Part shown: in pieces, positions 47,399 through 59,800 of the stretch
How the letters are laid out: each line of letters opens with the position of its first letter
Position numbering within the stretch: the stretch's first letter is position 1
Source: Mesorhabditis belari
Lineage: Eukaryota; Nematoda; Chromadorea; Rhabditida; Rhabditidae
Length of the DNA: 64,000 nt
Reading direction: 5' to 3'
NCBI GenBank assembly: GCA_958450365.1
Contig: CAUEEP010000743.1
Coordinates: 8,983,501-9,047,500, forward strand
Notes under the pieces: model-generated
Told to the model about the DNA's origin: nothing
The model's input: only the letters and a program-made list of their open reading frames with translations
Databases searched by the model: none
Program-made: the position numbers and the translations under genes

Positions 47399-47765
47399 TT
47401 AGGCCTTCTGTGCAACTTCCTTGGCTTTGGCGCGTTCCAACTTGGCGACCTTGGCCTGTGATCGATCAGACATCTAAATCCGAAATAAGTTTGAAGTTTT
47501 TATAAAAGTCTTGCCGTGTGGCCTCCCCAATGGCGACGGATCTCGTCCGCTCGATCGTTGAAGTTGTTGGAGACAGCCTCGGTGATCTTGGCAAGCGTGG
47601 CTTTGTCCTCTCTAAAAATTCAAGCTATTCAATAACATTTGAATCAGCTATCAATAGCAACAGTAAAACTTACGGCTTAACATCAACGATGGCGATTGAG
47701 GAGGTGGTCTTTCTGCGCACAATACGTCCAAGAACAGCCTTTCCCTTCATGATAGCATAGGGAAC
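47399..47765 (-). CDS. rpl-7A: Ribosomal protein eL8 (RPL7A), last three exons only
   Basis: On the minus strand: exon 47765-47674 ([20 protein letters not shown]), exon 47611-47515 ([30 protein letters not shown]) and exon 47473-47399 ([21 protein letters not shown]). This matches the eL8 C-terminus residue for residue in length. eL8 is a 60S ribosomal subunit protein. The last intron (47474-47514, 41 nt) has a GC donor (ACG|GCAAGAC), the only way the frame is kept. Exons for the first two-thirds were not found within the next kilobase upstream. That part of the window is a patchwork of repeats, so this is either a gene fragment or a gene with a distant 5' part. Introns are kept, so it is not a processed pseudogene. 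Confidence 0.75.
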
Positions 47766-48474
47766 CTGAACAAAAAATAGTCAATGTTAAAAAGTTTGAG
47801 TATTTCAAAATTTACGATATAACTAGCCAATTGATAACTGCTATCCTTCGATTTCAGAAACCGATCAAGTAAAGTTGAACAAAACGATGGCCACCCCAGG
47901 AATCGAAGGTTGGTTGAGAAAAATTATGTAAAGTTTAGATATCCAAACTAGATTAGGTATTCAAATGTAGATATAACAATAGTGACTACCGAATTTCTCT
48001 GAAATGAATCTAAAAAGAAACCCAGACTGTAAGGTGTCATACGGTAGTTTATAGATTGGATTACGGTAGTTAAGACATCGATTACAGTAGCTTGGCTCAC
48101 TGAGCATCTTTTAGAAAACGCTCTGTTTAGATAACCAATCAAATTAGCATTTAAATTAGCTATTCTTCCCAATTACTTCCACTCACGATCATGTTTTGTT
48201 CCACAATTCACATGAATTCTTCATCGAAATTTGCTGGGTGTGTGTTGTTGACTCAAAAGGTCTGTTCAGGCCTTCCCTTTGCTTGTCTTTTTCCCTATTT
48301 CGGCTATTCGTTTCTTTCTCTTTCCCCTTTTCCTTTCAATCAATGCTTCACACAGCTCTCGGGTCAATCACACTTTGACGGCCACGTAAAAAATCGAATC
48401 TTTTGCTTTTTGTTTGCAATCAACTTTGGGTGATTATCCAAGTTTTTGGCTTGGCATTTGTGCCACATACAGCC
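47766..48474. other. Sequence upstream of the rpl-7A fragment
   Basis: About 700 bases with ACGGTAGTTTA/GATTACGGTAG repeat pieces at 48030-48120 (CTACCGTA MITE family). I looked for the upstream eL8 exons (for example the segment before VPY) and did not see them. Confidence 0.4.
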
Positions 48475-48755
48475 ATTAGAACTTTTTAGGGAATTCGATT
48501 TGAAAACTTTTTTTTATGAAACACCCTGTATAGCTTTAAGCTAAAACGCTTTGTTTAGAAAAATGAAATTTTCTGAATTTGAACAATATATGCAAGAAAT
48601 TACTTTTGAAGTTTAACGAAAATTAGAGTACCTTTTTTGTCAATTTGTTTACAAAAATAATGCTCAATCAATCAAAAAAATGTTGAACGTCTTTTACAAA
48701 AACGAATTTGCAGGTTTTAGAGGTTAGAATTTAGAGGTTTTGCAAGAAAAAATTC
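48475..48755. repeat. Inverted copy of 45850-46470 lacking the foldback element
   Basis: Reverse complement of the sequence on both sides of the foldback element, joined at CTTGCATATATTG (minus strand, near 48583-48595). It is the empty site for 46020-46346. Confidence 0.85.
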
Positions 48756-48849
48756 AGCTTTGTCTTGGGAACGGCTGCGTGGGGAAAAGCACCTAAAATG
48801 TATTGCATGCTTAAAAAAGTGCAACAAAATGACACCAAAATCATAAAGA

Positions 48850-49122
48850 TATATTTATATTTATAATTTTATCGCTTTACCACTTCAAATCGTTTCCAGC
48901 AAAGCCCTCAACTATGTGATAGCGTTTGAATCGTGAGAATCTCCAACAATGGCACCGTCGAAATGCCGATTCTCTTCTATGCGGAAATCATTTGTGTAAT
49001 CAATGTTAGTGTTTTTACATAAATTTTGAAAATACTTTTCACAAGTTCTTAAAATCTTTCATTTCATTTCAATTCAGATTGACACCTTTCCATTTGATGT
49101 GCAGAACTTTGTGATTCCGATC
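48850..49122 (+). pseudogene. Displaced Cys-loop receptor exons
   Basis: Exon 48900-49004 repeats the 44420 exon but lacks seven bases (frame shift after ALNYV). It goes on beyond the point where that copy stops (NNGTVEMPILFYAEIICVIN). Exon 49078-49122 gives IDTFPFDVQNFVIPI, the Cys-loop core. Exon order relative to 44589-45633 is scrambled. The Cys-loop reads C-x13-F, so the second half-cystine is replaced by Phe. Confidence 0.65.
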
Positions 49123-49300
49123 ATGACAGTTTGATTACGGTAGTAGAATGGATGCCTTTGGAAAAAGTGGCCTAAAAGGAAAGCAGCCTTTGTCATCAAA
49201 TTTTTGCATATTCAACATTTCAGCCAAAAGCTCGCCTTGTTTGTAAAGGCAAAACTGTGTGATTTCCGTTTCCTTCTCCATCTTTTCCTCCAGAGTGTCA

Positions 49301-50839
49301 ACGTGATCTTGTTGATCGTTTTTCTCTCGTTTTGGAGATGAAATGATAACTTATTCAAATCTTTGAAAATTGATCATTTTGCCATTGAAATGCCCCCTAT
49401 TCCTTGCGAATTATCGACTTTGTGCGGGAAATCAGAAAGCTGTTGATTAAACCTTTCTTTTAAACGCTATTGAAAAAATGTATTATGCAATTGAAATATG
49501 AACATGATATGGATAAATGACAGCAAGAAAGTAAGAAAAGTAGAAATTGGTTACAAAACTTATTTTAAATTTTATATAAACAAGAAACTAGGAGAATCAG
49601 GTAACTAGGCACCGAGTAACAGTGGAAAAGCTGAGTTCGGGTAAATGTAAGGCATTCTATTTCTATGATTTCAACAATGGAAAAACCCTTCGGTGACCAT
49701 TTGTAGACTCATATCATTCTCTAATCCGAAATTCCCATTCTTTCTTTTTATTGTTTTTTTTTACAAAAATCCGATACTTTTAACAATTATCAAGTCTTTT
49801 GTAAATTTTTTCTTTATACTCGTTTATATACATCGATACTTTATTCATGTAAGCATGAAAAAGTGACAACGGAACATGTTTAATTGCACATAGTAAATTT
49901 ATCAAACAAAAGAAAAGAAAATTGTAGAGACTGAAGAATAAATTAATTCGATTTAAATTCAATGACTATCTAGCAAAATTCAAGTTCAAATTACAACCTA
50001 AATTCGAACTTGTTAAATGAATGAATGATAAAGCTGAATTTAAGCACTACCTTCAAATCAATTTATTAGGTTGTAAAGTTAATTGTGAAAAAATTCCTAC
50101 AATTAACTTTCCAGCCTAATACATGATCTCCTAAGAAACAATGATGTTATGAAAAAATAAGATAAAATAATCTGCCTAGGAACGGAAGGAGGTCAAACTG
50201 ACCGACTGAATTCAGGATTTTTGCGTAGTAAGCGAGCATATAATTCTGATGAATTTAGCCGGTTTGTATGACTTTTAAAAGTATAATAAGAGTTGGATTC
50301 ACAGATATGCTTTGGCAACAAATCCCAAATTCTAGAAAATTTATTGGGGAAGAAATAGAGTGAAATACCGCTCGTGGATCTGGTGGAAAGAATTTTGAAT
50401 TTGGGATCAAGCTGTCGAGTCTTTTTGATAAAATCAGAAGTGATTTGAGTTTGGGATGGGAAATAGGAGAATTAAGAATATGATAGGCAAAGCAGAGATT
50501 GTCTAGGAGTCGACGATGGATTAAGGATTTAAGAGAGAAAAAAATTAAGGCGTTCAGGATACGAGAGTTTGTAAGCTATTTTAAGAAGAGCAATCTTGGT
50601 AAATACTTTTGAATTTTTTTTGACTTGAAATATTTGATTTTTTTTGGTTTATGAATAAACGAGTTAATGTATCTCCGAAATAAACAAGTTGAATGTTATG
50701 AAAGAATAACGGAAACTGAAAACTGAAAACTTCAAAGTGAGCAACAAGAAACTTCTTCTGTAAATAATTTATTTATTTCCAGTTTTGGTCATCGTGGGTA
50801 ACATACAGGGTAGGTAGCGCTAAAATTTAGACGTTAAGG
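49301..50839. other. Intergenic region
   Basis: About 1.5 kb of AT-rich sequence between the rearranged patch and the 3' end of the receptor kinase gene. No splice-supported coding region, terminal repeats or RNA gene seen. Confidence 0.4.
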
Positions 50840-53800
50840 TCAATTCCTTAGTTTCGTTAAGGCCAATTTTTGTAAAAAATTCACCTGACTCTCCGCTAGC
50901 ACATCTAATCTCCACCCGTCGTACGAGTTAAGCAAGGCACTTTCCTGAACGAGCTTATTTTCCAATTCTTCCACGTGACTCGGAGAAGCTCGGTGTAAGT
51001 GATATTTCAGCTGTTCGGCGCAATCCTGAAAACGAGTTTTGTACGATTCACTTCGATAACTAACCGCAAAAAGAGGCCGATCTTTTGGATCAAGCTCCCA
51101 ACACTTCCGCATAAACGTGTATCTAAAATTGATACGACTGATACGTTTCTAAGTTGACGCAAACAATTCATCGGGAGCAAACGGCGGTTGTGGAAGTCGT
51201 TCCCCGTCGAGCACTTTTTGTGTCACGGCTGCAAATGAGTCAAGCTTTGAGTATGGATTTGCCCCAAGCGTGAAAATCTCGTACAGCAAGATTCCATATG
51301 ACCAAACGTCTGACTGAAATTTTTTTGGTTCTTTTCACTTGCTTATTAGATTTTTATGAACTTGTTCTTGAATGTTAAACTTGGTACTTTATGTGACACA
51401 ACAGCGGAAAAGGCTCACTCCGTTCGCGTTTTCCGCTGGAGAGAATTATTGTAACCGATGCTAAGCCCCACCCCCTCTTTAAAACTGGACCTAAAAGTCA
51501 GATTCCGCATAACTGGCGTAAAAATATCGCTCGCAAAAGCTGAATACTTTGCCTTTTAACTAATAGAACAAACGTAATTACGGAGCGTCGCGTTTGCACA
51601 CAGACAAACACACGTCTCTTCTTCTTTATCTAGTAGACCGGCGGAAAACTAGACCGATGTTAAGCTCGGCCCCTTTTTAAAAATGAACCTAAAAGTCAGA
51701 TTCCCCATAGCTGAAAGCCCTCAGAAGCAAAATCAAGCTTAATACCTTTGCTTTTTAACCGATAGAGCAAACGTAATTATGGAGCGTCGCGTTTGTGCAC
51801 AGACAAACAGACAGGCGCCTCTTCTATTTTATTTATGGTAGATAATGTGACATATGATTATCACAGTAAACTCAAAAACAAGATGCAGAATACATAGTTT
51901 AAAGAAACTTATGTTTAATCAATTAACACATTAGCGACGAGAGCCTTTTGATCGTACATGCGCGTAGTCGTTAACTGTTTCATTTGTAATTCAATGAGAA
52001 TTTATAAATAAACCAAACTATGATAGCTCATTCGATAGCCCTGTATACACTCTACAAAACCAGGACAAATTTCTGAGAAATTTGCTGCGAAATGAGCAGC
52101 AAAAAATCATCAAAAACCCGCTTTAACTCAGCAAGATATTCGTCATCCGTACGGCCCACCGGTGACCCGTATTGTTAATTGCAAAACAAAACGAACCGCT
52201 TCTGTGTAATAACCCTTCTCAAAAGCTTCCGGGCTCATCCATTTCACTGGCACCGGGATGTCATGTCTTTTTCTTCTAAAAAGAAATTTCTTCAATTTAC
52301 TCAATACTCAAACAAGGAAACCTATAATAATTTTTGTTCTCGCTTTTGGCCATCCCAAAATCAGCGATTCGACAAATATTGCTTTTCGTGAGGAGAATGT
52401 TCCGAGCGGCTAGGTCTCGGTGAATACACTGAAAAAATAAAAAATTTTGAATGGGCTCATTTCAAGAAAACCGGAATGCTGCTCAAATACTCCATTCCTG
52501 ATGCAATTTGCACACCAAACGAAAGCAAATCGGCTGTAGAACAAATAACCTAGAAATCAATGACAAAAAGAAGGATAATTGCACGACTTTTTCGTCACTC
52601 AGCGCCTTTTTTTCATCTGCCTCTTTGCGAGAATCATCGCAGTTTCCCGATTCGCTTTCAATGTTCTTTGATGGTTGAGATTGAAACAAACAAAAGTTAC
52701 TTACAATGTATACTTTCTTTGCTCTCGAATTCATGCTTAGATAATCGTTTTCTGAAACCTAAATCGTTTAGACAAATAATGAGCAAGTGAAAGTTCTCTT
52801 GAATAACTAGTGTACACAGATTTTACCTTTTCTGCGTTGACTTGAGGTTGGGTATCTGAAAAATTCTTTAAACAAACCTTTACCAAGTCATGTCGAAAAG
52901 CTCCAGGGGTTCGTTTAAGATTAACAAGAAAATCCTTGAGACTCCCTCTTTCACATAGCTCTGTTATCATACACAAGGAGCCACTAAAAGTATTAAAACC
53001 ACAAACTAAGCTGAATACAAACTTTGTATTCATAGGGTTTGTAATCGCCCCAATGAGAGCGAGCACGTTGGGATGCAAAGGAATGGCGCACATGATCTTC
53101 AGTTCAGCGATTAGCATTTGCAGATGCTCGGGATTGAATGAATGTCGAGGTTCCTGAAACAGAATCGTCAGAACGCACACTCTTGACTCAAGACGTTCCT
53201 CGCGAATTCTAAAAGACACTTATTTGATTGGCAACTTGGAAGTTGGTACACTTATTTATTTTACTTTTCAAAAATAACTAGTACACCAATTAATTTTCAA
53301 TTTTTACCAATAAAAAAGTCTATTTATTCTCTAAAACAGGCTTTTGACAGATTTTAAAAGCTTCGGATTTTTAGGTTTTTAGGGTGCAACAAGTTGTGGA
53401 ACCAAAAATGATGAGCACTCGATGAAGCGATTTCGGCACTTTCTTCCAAAGAAACACATTTTGTTGTCACGATAAAAATGATAGAGCATAAAAAGTTAGA
53501 GATACAGCCAAATTCGCAGCTCAATATAATCAATCGTTTTTGCTATAGTTCCATTTGAAGAATTTTCAAACAAACTCGAACTTCTGCACAAATTCGTTTC
53601 AAAAGTTACCCAAATTTGCTTAGGCATGTCTTAAATTAGATAATAGATAACATTTGTTTAGGGAAGACTAATTGAATTCGCGTATTAAATATGTTTTATG
53701 AAAAATACGACAAAGTCTATCCACTTTCAAGCCGCCAATCTAATATTTTCGCAACCTATCGTAACCTGCCACCAAGTTTGGTTAAGCGGCTTTGCTTTGA

Positions 53801-56800
53801 TATCACAGAATGATCGTATCGGATGATGTCAACATTGAGTCGTTTGAATCAAATCTGGCAGCTGGTTTACGGTAGTTTTTGAAAATATGTCCTTTTTAGG
53901 AAGCGACATTCGTTATACTCTTGCATACTTTGACGGCCACTTTAAGGCTTTCTTGGATTGCTGGTGAGTTAAGCGCCGTTTTCCTCAAGACGCCCATCGA
54001 AACCTTGCCGAACTCTCCGATTCCAAGCTAAATTCTTTTTAATTAGCTTGAAAAGACGCTTTCACCCTCTTTTCGCAAAGAATTTCCAGGCTTGCACTAT
54101 CGATTTCATATTCGGACTTATAGACCAGTTGATCAACTCGTTCGTGAAGTGGTATTTTTGTTTCATCTCCTTGGACATGAGTCACCACCACATGTGGCAA
54201 TTTATCATACATTGATTTTCCGAAGCTTAAAGTTTACATGCATCTTGTCTATAAATGCCATCGTTTGCGCTCAAGTCTGCTAACCTTTTTTGCTCGCAGA
54301 TATGTGCTTTTCGTTTGCACCACAAAGGTACAAATATACAAATGAATACTAATAGAAGAACAAGTGATATGGTCAGTAACGGATCGATGAGGTTTCCCGT
54401 TTCTCCTTTCACCTAAAGAAATATTTCTTCAGAGCTTTTTTAACTTCAAGGGCTAGTTTTTGGCCTGTTTCTCCTACCCGTAATTGATTCGAATATGGTT
54501 TGAAATCTTCGAGATTTGCTTGAATCTCTTTGTTTTGATTATCGAGAGGTGCTGGAGTTGTCATTTCAAGAAACTAAAGTTGTCTTTTTTGTCAAACCAA
54601 GAGTATAAGATACTGGGCCTTTACCTATTTCAATTGATTCATTGAGCTCTTGAAATGCTTGAAGTGCTACTTTGTTTTTGTACAACCCCGATTGATTACA
54701 ATTATTAGGTTGCAAAGTATGTGTTGATAACACTCTCAAAATGCAAAAATTTCGATTGAATCATTCTATTTTTTTTTTTTCATCATATTCTATAGGAATA
54801 CTGAAAAATTGTTTAAAAAAATGGGACCAAGTTGATGGTGAACTTTTTTTGTATTTGATAAATTTTATTGGTCCAATCGTTTTGTGCCCGCACTACTTTA
54901 TAGCAAATTTTTGAATTATTGGGTCGGGGGAAAGTCTTTGCCGATTTTTTTTTGGGATATGGTTTTAATATTGTTCGATCTGGACGTTTAATAGCTCATT
55001 CGAAAGCTAATTATCTAGCGGATTGAATAAAAAAGAACGTTTGTCGATTCATCAACTTTCAAATTTTAAAGATTTCAAAGATTCAAAGGACAGCTTTACT
55101 GAGGTGCCTTTGACCCGAAATTTCAAAAAAAATTAACTTTATTTGTTTTTTGTATGGAAACCTATGCTGAAACCATGTTTTTCTGAATCAGCGTTAAAAA
55201 TTACCCTAGAATGCAATAAAATTGTTTTTTTAGCAAAAATTTTTTTAAAAACTGACTTGCCCCCGGAATCGAAGCCTCGATCCTCCGATCGAATGAGCTA
55301 TTAAACGTCCAGGTCGAACAAGATTAAGACCCTCTCCCAAAAAAATCGACAAAGACTTTTCCCCCAACCTAATATATTCAAAAATTTGCTATAAAGTACA
55401 AAACGATTGAACCAATAAAATTTATCAAATACAAAAAAAGTTCACCATCAACGGGGTCCCATTTCTTGAAACAATTTCTCAATATTCCTATAGAATATCA
55501 TGAAAACAAAATAGAATGATTCAATCAAATGTTTGCATTTTAAGGATGTCATCAACACATTTTACAATCAATTGTAATTGTAATCAATCGGGTTTGTACA
55601 AATGCAAAGTAGCACTTCGATTTTAAGTCAAAATGACTTCACTTAAAACTAATAAACACTATTCGATTCAGCGATTATTTCGTATGAAGTTCCATTTTTC
55701 AAACTGATTTCCCTTTATTCCTTTGTGGTAAATTTGCAAAATGTTAGAGGTGAGCCCAAAATTCTAGCATTGTAATTTTTCAAATACCACTTTCTCACTC
55801 TGAAAGTTTTGGTGGAGATGCATTAAAAAAAACAATTTATGCAGTTTAATCTCCGTTTTGTCATCAAAGAACTTTTTTATGAAATGAAAAGATGAAATTG
55901 AATTACTTTGGAAAACAAGGCCAAAAGGCTTATTTTCATCTAATATCAAAGATTCTCCAGTAAGCAGATTTTCATTTTTTGACATAAACTTTTTAGCTTT
56001 TTGCAGGATATTATGCAACAAAAATCAAAACAATTGATGGTAAGCACGATTTTTGAGTTTGAAAAGGTTATCAATACATAGTTTATAACCTAATTGATGT
56101 CATAAAATTTTCCAACGTACCTCGAGGGAAATTTCTCGGGTCGTTTCTCCTGCTCGATTTCTTCCTGCACACTTGTAGACACCACTATCTACCCTGGTGA
56201 TTTTCTCGATCATTAGGGAGCCATTCATGAGAAGCTTATCCGTCAGCAAAGAGTCGTCTTTCCACCTGAACGCCTCTTTTTTTACTAAAACCAGCTTAAA
56301 AACCATGAAATGGTCGGCCTGGGAACGCCTCCAATTTTGCATTCAAGAATTTTCGAATCCCCGAGTTTAGCTTGAATCTTCGCATTTTTACTATCTAGAA
56401 CCACCGGAGCCGACATTTCAGAAACCTTGAAGCTTTTTGTAAAACAAAGAATATTAAAAAAAACTAAACCTTTATTTCAATTGATTCATTGAGCACCTGA
56501 GAGGCTCGAAATCTCACTTCGCATGTGTATAAGCCTGATTGATTAGCGGTGATGTTCTGAAAACATCACTAGGTCAAAAGTCAAAGTTTTTTCACCCTCA
56601 CCATGATCTCTTGTGACCAAGTGAATGGTGGTGACGGTTTTCTTTGGGTCAAAAGCGTATTATTTCCATAAATCCATCGCATTTCCGTACTAAACGCATG
56701 GAAAATGACTCATTTTGCGCACGAAAGATAAATACTCTCGTTCAAAGAACAAACTTTTCAATTCAAGAGCAATTTAGCTAATTGTGAAAAAAGAACAAAC

Positions 56801-59800
56801 CTTAGGACTTTCAGAAGATAAACTCTATCGAGCAAAAAGCGCTGTCGCATTGAGCTTGCGAAGGAATGCTTTACTTTTACAAATACGTTCTTAATCAACA
56901 TTCTTCTGAGATTAGAGTGGGCTCCTCTTGGTCAAATTTATATAATTTGATTAAAAAAGTAATTAATTGCACAATGGCTGATTAATCACTGGGAATTTCA
57001 ATTTATCCCTTACTTTTTCCTTTTTTCCTCTAGTTTTTCACTCAAAACATTCTCTTTTAGATTAAACGATTTAAACTCAAGAACTCGATAATATGTCGAA
57101 TAAGCAGAATGTAGTTTGGGAGATGTAGGTAGACTTTTACAGATAGCCAATGTTCTTTCAAGAAATTTGCTTCTCCACCTCAACCACAACTTCCATCTCT
57201 AGTAATATGCTAGAATAAATGATACGCTTTTGACAGCTGAATCAAATACAAAAGCATGAATAAAAATGAACTTATGAAAATATAATATTTGCGCACGTAT
57301 TTATAGTAAATTCCTAGCCTACAAGCGAAAATTTAAGATATTCAGTCATCGGCCTACAAATCTACTAATCGGCCCTTTGGCCAACGTTTTATCTGGTTAA
57401 TTCTTGGTTAATTGGTTAATTTTTAAATGCTACTTTTAACCAATTATAATTTGTTTAATCGACAGGAGCCCATTCTATTTGAGATTACCTATTGACTTTA
57501 TTATTAAATCTTAAAGCTCACGAAAAACTTGGACTTTCTTTAGTGAAGGCAATAGTTATAATTAGGTGTGTTCAGAAATCTCGACTTATTCAGTGCTCTC
57601 AAGTTTTTTGTTCACCCACACGTGTTCGTCATTGGCAGCACTGCAGAAAAGCTTTATCTGATCCCCAGGGTAGATTGTGCCCTATAAATGGGATTTCCTG
57701 TTAACTCTTGACACAAACCGCTTCTTCTTTGGTTGCCTTGGGACTTTTGGTGATTTCCGTCTTTAAATACACTGTTTGTTCAGCTACTATGATCTTCAAC
57801 GAATCGCTCTCTGCAACCTAAAATTTATCCAAACTTCAAAAAGATATTCGAAAAAATAGCCCTTACCCGTATGTTGTTCTGGAAATCATCGGCTTTACAA
57901 ATCACGAGGAAATCTTTGTCAACAGTGACATTCCATACCATTTTCACCTCTTTATTAAGCCCCTGGATTTCAATTTCAGTTTGATTGACGCGGTGCAGCA
58001 AATTGTTTCTGCAAATTATCATTTTGCGAACTTTTTATATTTTCTTACTGTTGATATGATAACTGTAATTTTTCACGAGGAAATCCGTTGGAAAGACAGC
58101 AAATTTGAATAGTTGACCCTTTCTAAATTCTCTTTTCCTTCATCATGAATTAAACATTAGTCAATAGTCAAAGACACGAAAAACACCATTAGTTGTACAG
58201 GCTGGGGCAAAATTACGGATACACCTTTTCAACAGATTGCCTAGCAAACGCCGCAAACTTTGCAAAAACTCTAAGTGTTATATAGAGAATTGAAGCCTGA
58301 ATTCTAGCCTACATTTTTGTACCAAAAAATTTTTCATTAGAGTTTTGCAGCCCATTTTCAGACTCCCAAATGAGTCCAATGCGATTAGTCTCCCCGGCAT
58401 GCTTCCATTTTTAGCTGTTTTCTAACTATAAAATTCTTTTAAGTAGAATTTCCCAGCGGTTAGTATATGAAAAGATAGCATTTTGAATGGTATGAAAAAC
58501 GATGATAACGCCAAAGTGGTTTGACAATGTTAACCTAACCAGAACTTAAATTAAGGATAGCCCTCTTTGGATGTTCGGCAATTTTGACGAAATTTGGGTT
58601 TTTGGGGTGTTCAATTCTTAGCTTTTATGCCCGTACGTGCTGTCCTAAAGCTGTAAATTTGTTAGAAATAATTTTTAAATGAATAAAAATGTACTTTTAC
58701 TAAAGAAAAATTCCACCTACCTACAAGTTTTCTAGTTAGAAAACAGCTAAAAATGGAAGCATGCCGGGGAGATTGATCGCATTGGACTCATTTGGGGGTC
58801 GGAAAAATGGGTTGCAAAACTCTCATCAAAAATTTTTTGGTACAGAAATGTAGGCAAGAATGCAGGCTTCAATTTTCTATATAACACTCAAGGTTTTTGA
58901 AATGTTTGCGGCGTTTGCTAGGCAATCTGTTGAAAAGGTGTATCCGTAATTTTGCCCCACCCTGTATTAGGCTGGTCAGAAAGTCTTTAGAATCTTTCTT
59001 CATAATTCATGGTTCAAGAATGCATGATGCAGTCACTTCAATTAAAAAAATTCTTGCAAATTTATTTCAAGGGGAAGAAAACGTATTGTTTTTATTTACG
59101 ACTAATGGTGTTTTTTTGTGATTTTCACTGTAAATCCTACTTTATAGTGTTTCTGATCGTCGAAGACGAAATTGTGTGGAGTAAGGACCGTCAAGTTGAC
59201 CCGTTTCTTCGGTTCATCCACCAAAACATGCCAGCTAGTTGATGCTTGAAATGCCCCATTGTCCATCGTTAGTGTATAGCTGAAACACACACTGAATTAA
59301 AAAAAAATATTCCCTTCCCCACGTTCCAGAGTTGTTCAACTGGGCGTTTGGAATCTGGATTTCTCTTAGCATCCGTTCCATCCCTATGCTCGAATCCATA
59401 AAACAAATAGATTTAGCGTTTTCGATGGGAGCGACGAAATTAGAATTGTCGCCTTCAAGTTTCAAACGCTAAAATGTTGCATAGAGTTTTTAGAATCAGT
59501 AGAGTGTGTTCCTCAAAATTTACGGGTTTTCTAACACTTTCTATTTCCTCTATTAGTATTGCGCAATACTATTGGTGCAATACTATTAGAAGGCGCAATA
59601 CTAATAGAGGAAATAAAGTATTTGAGAAGACGATCGTAATCAAATAGCCAGTTTTGCAAAAATAAAACGTAATAAAACCACCCTAATTTTGAAGCATTTC
59701 GACAAGGAAAAATGATACTATCAAAATTAGACAAATTCACTCAGTATTAGTATTTATTACGTTTCATTTACGCAAAACGCACTTTTTATTACGGTAGTTT

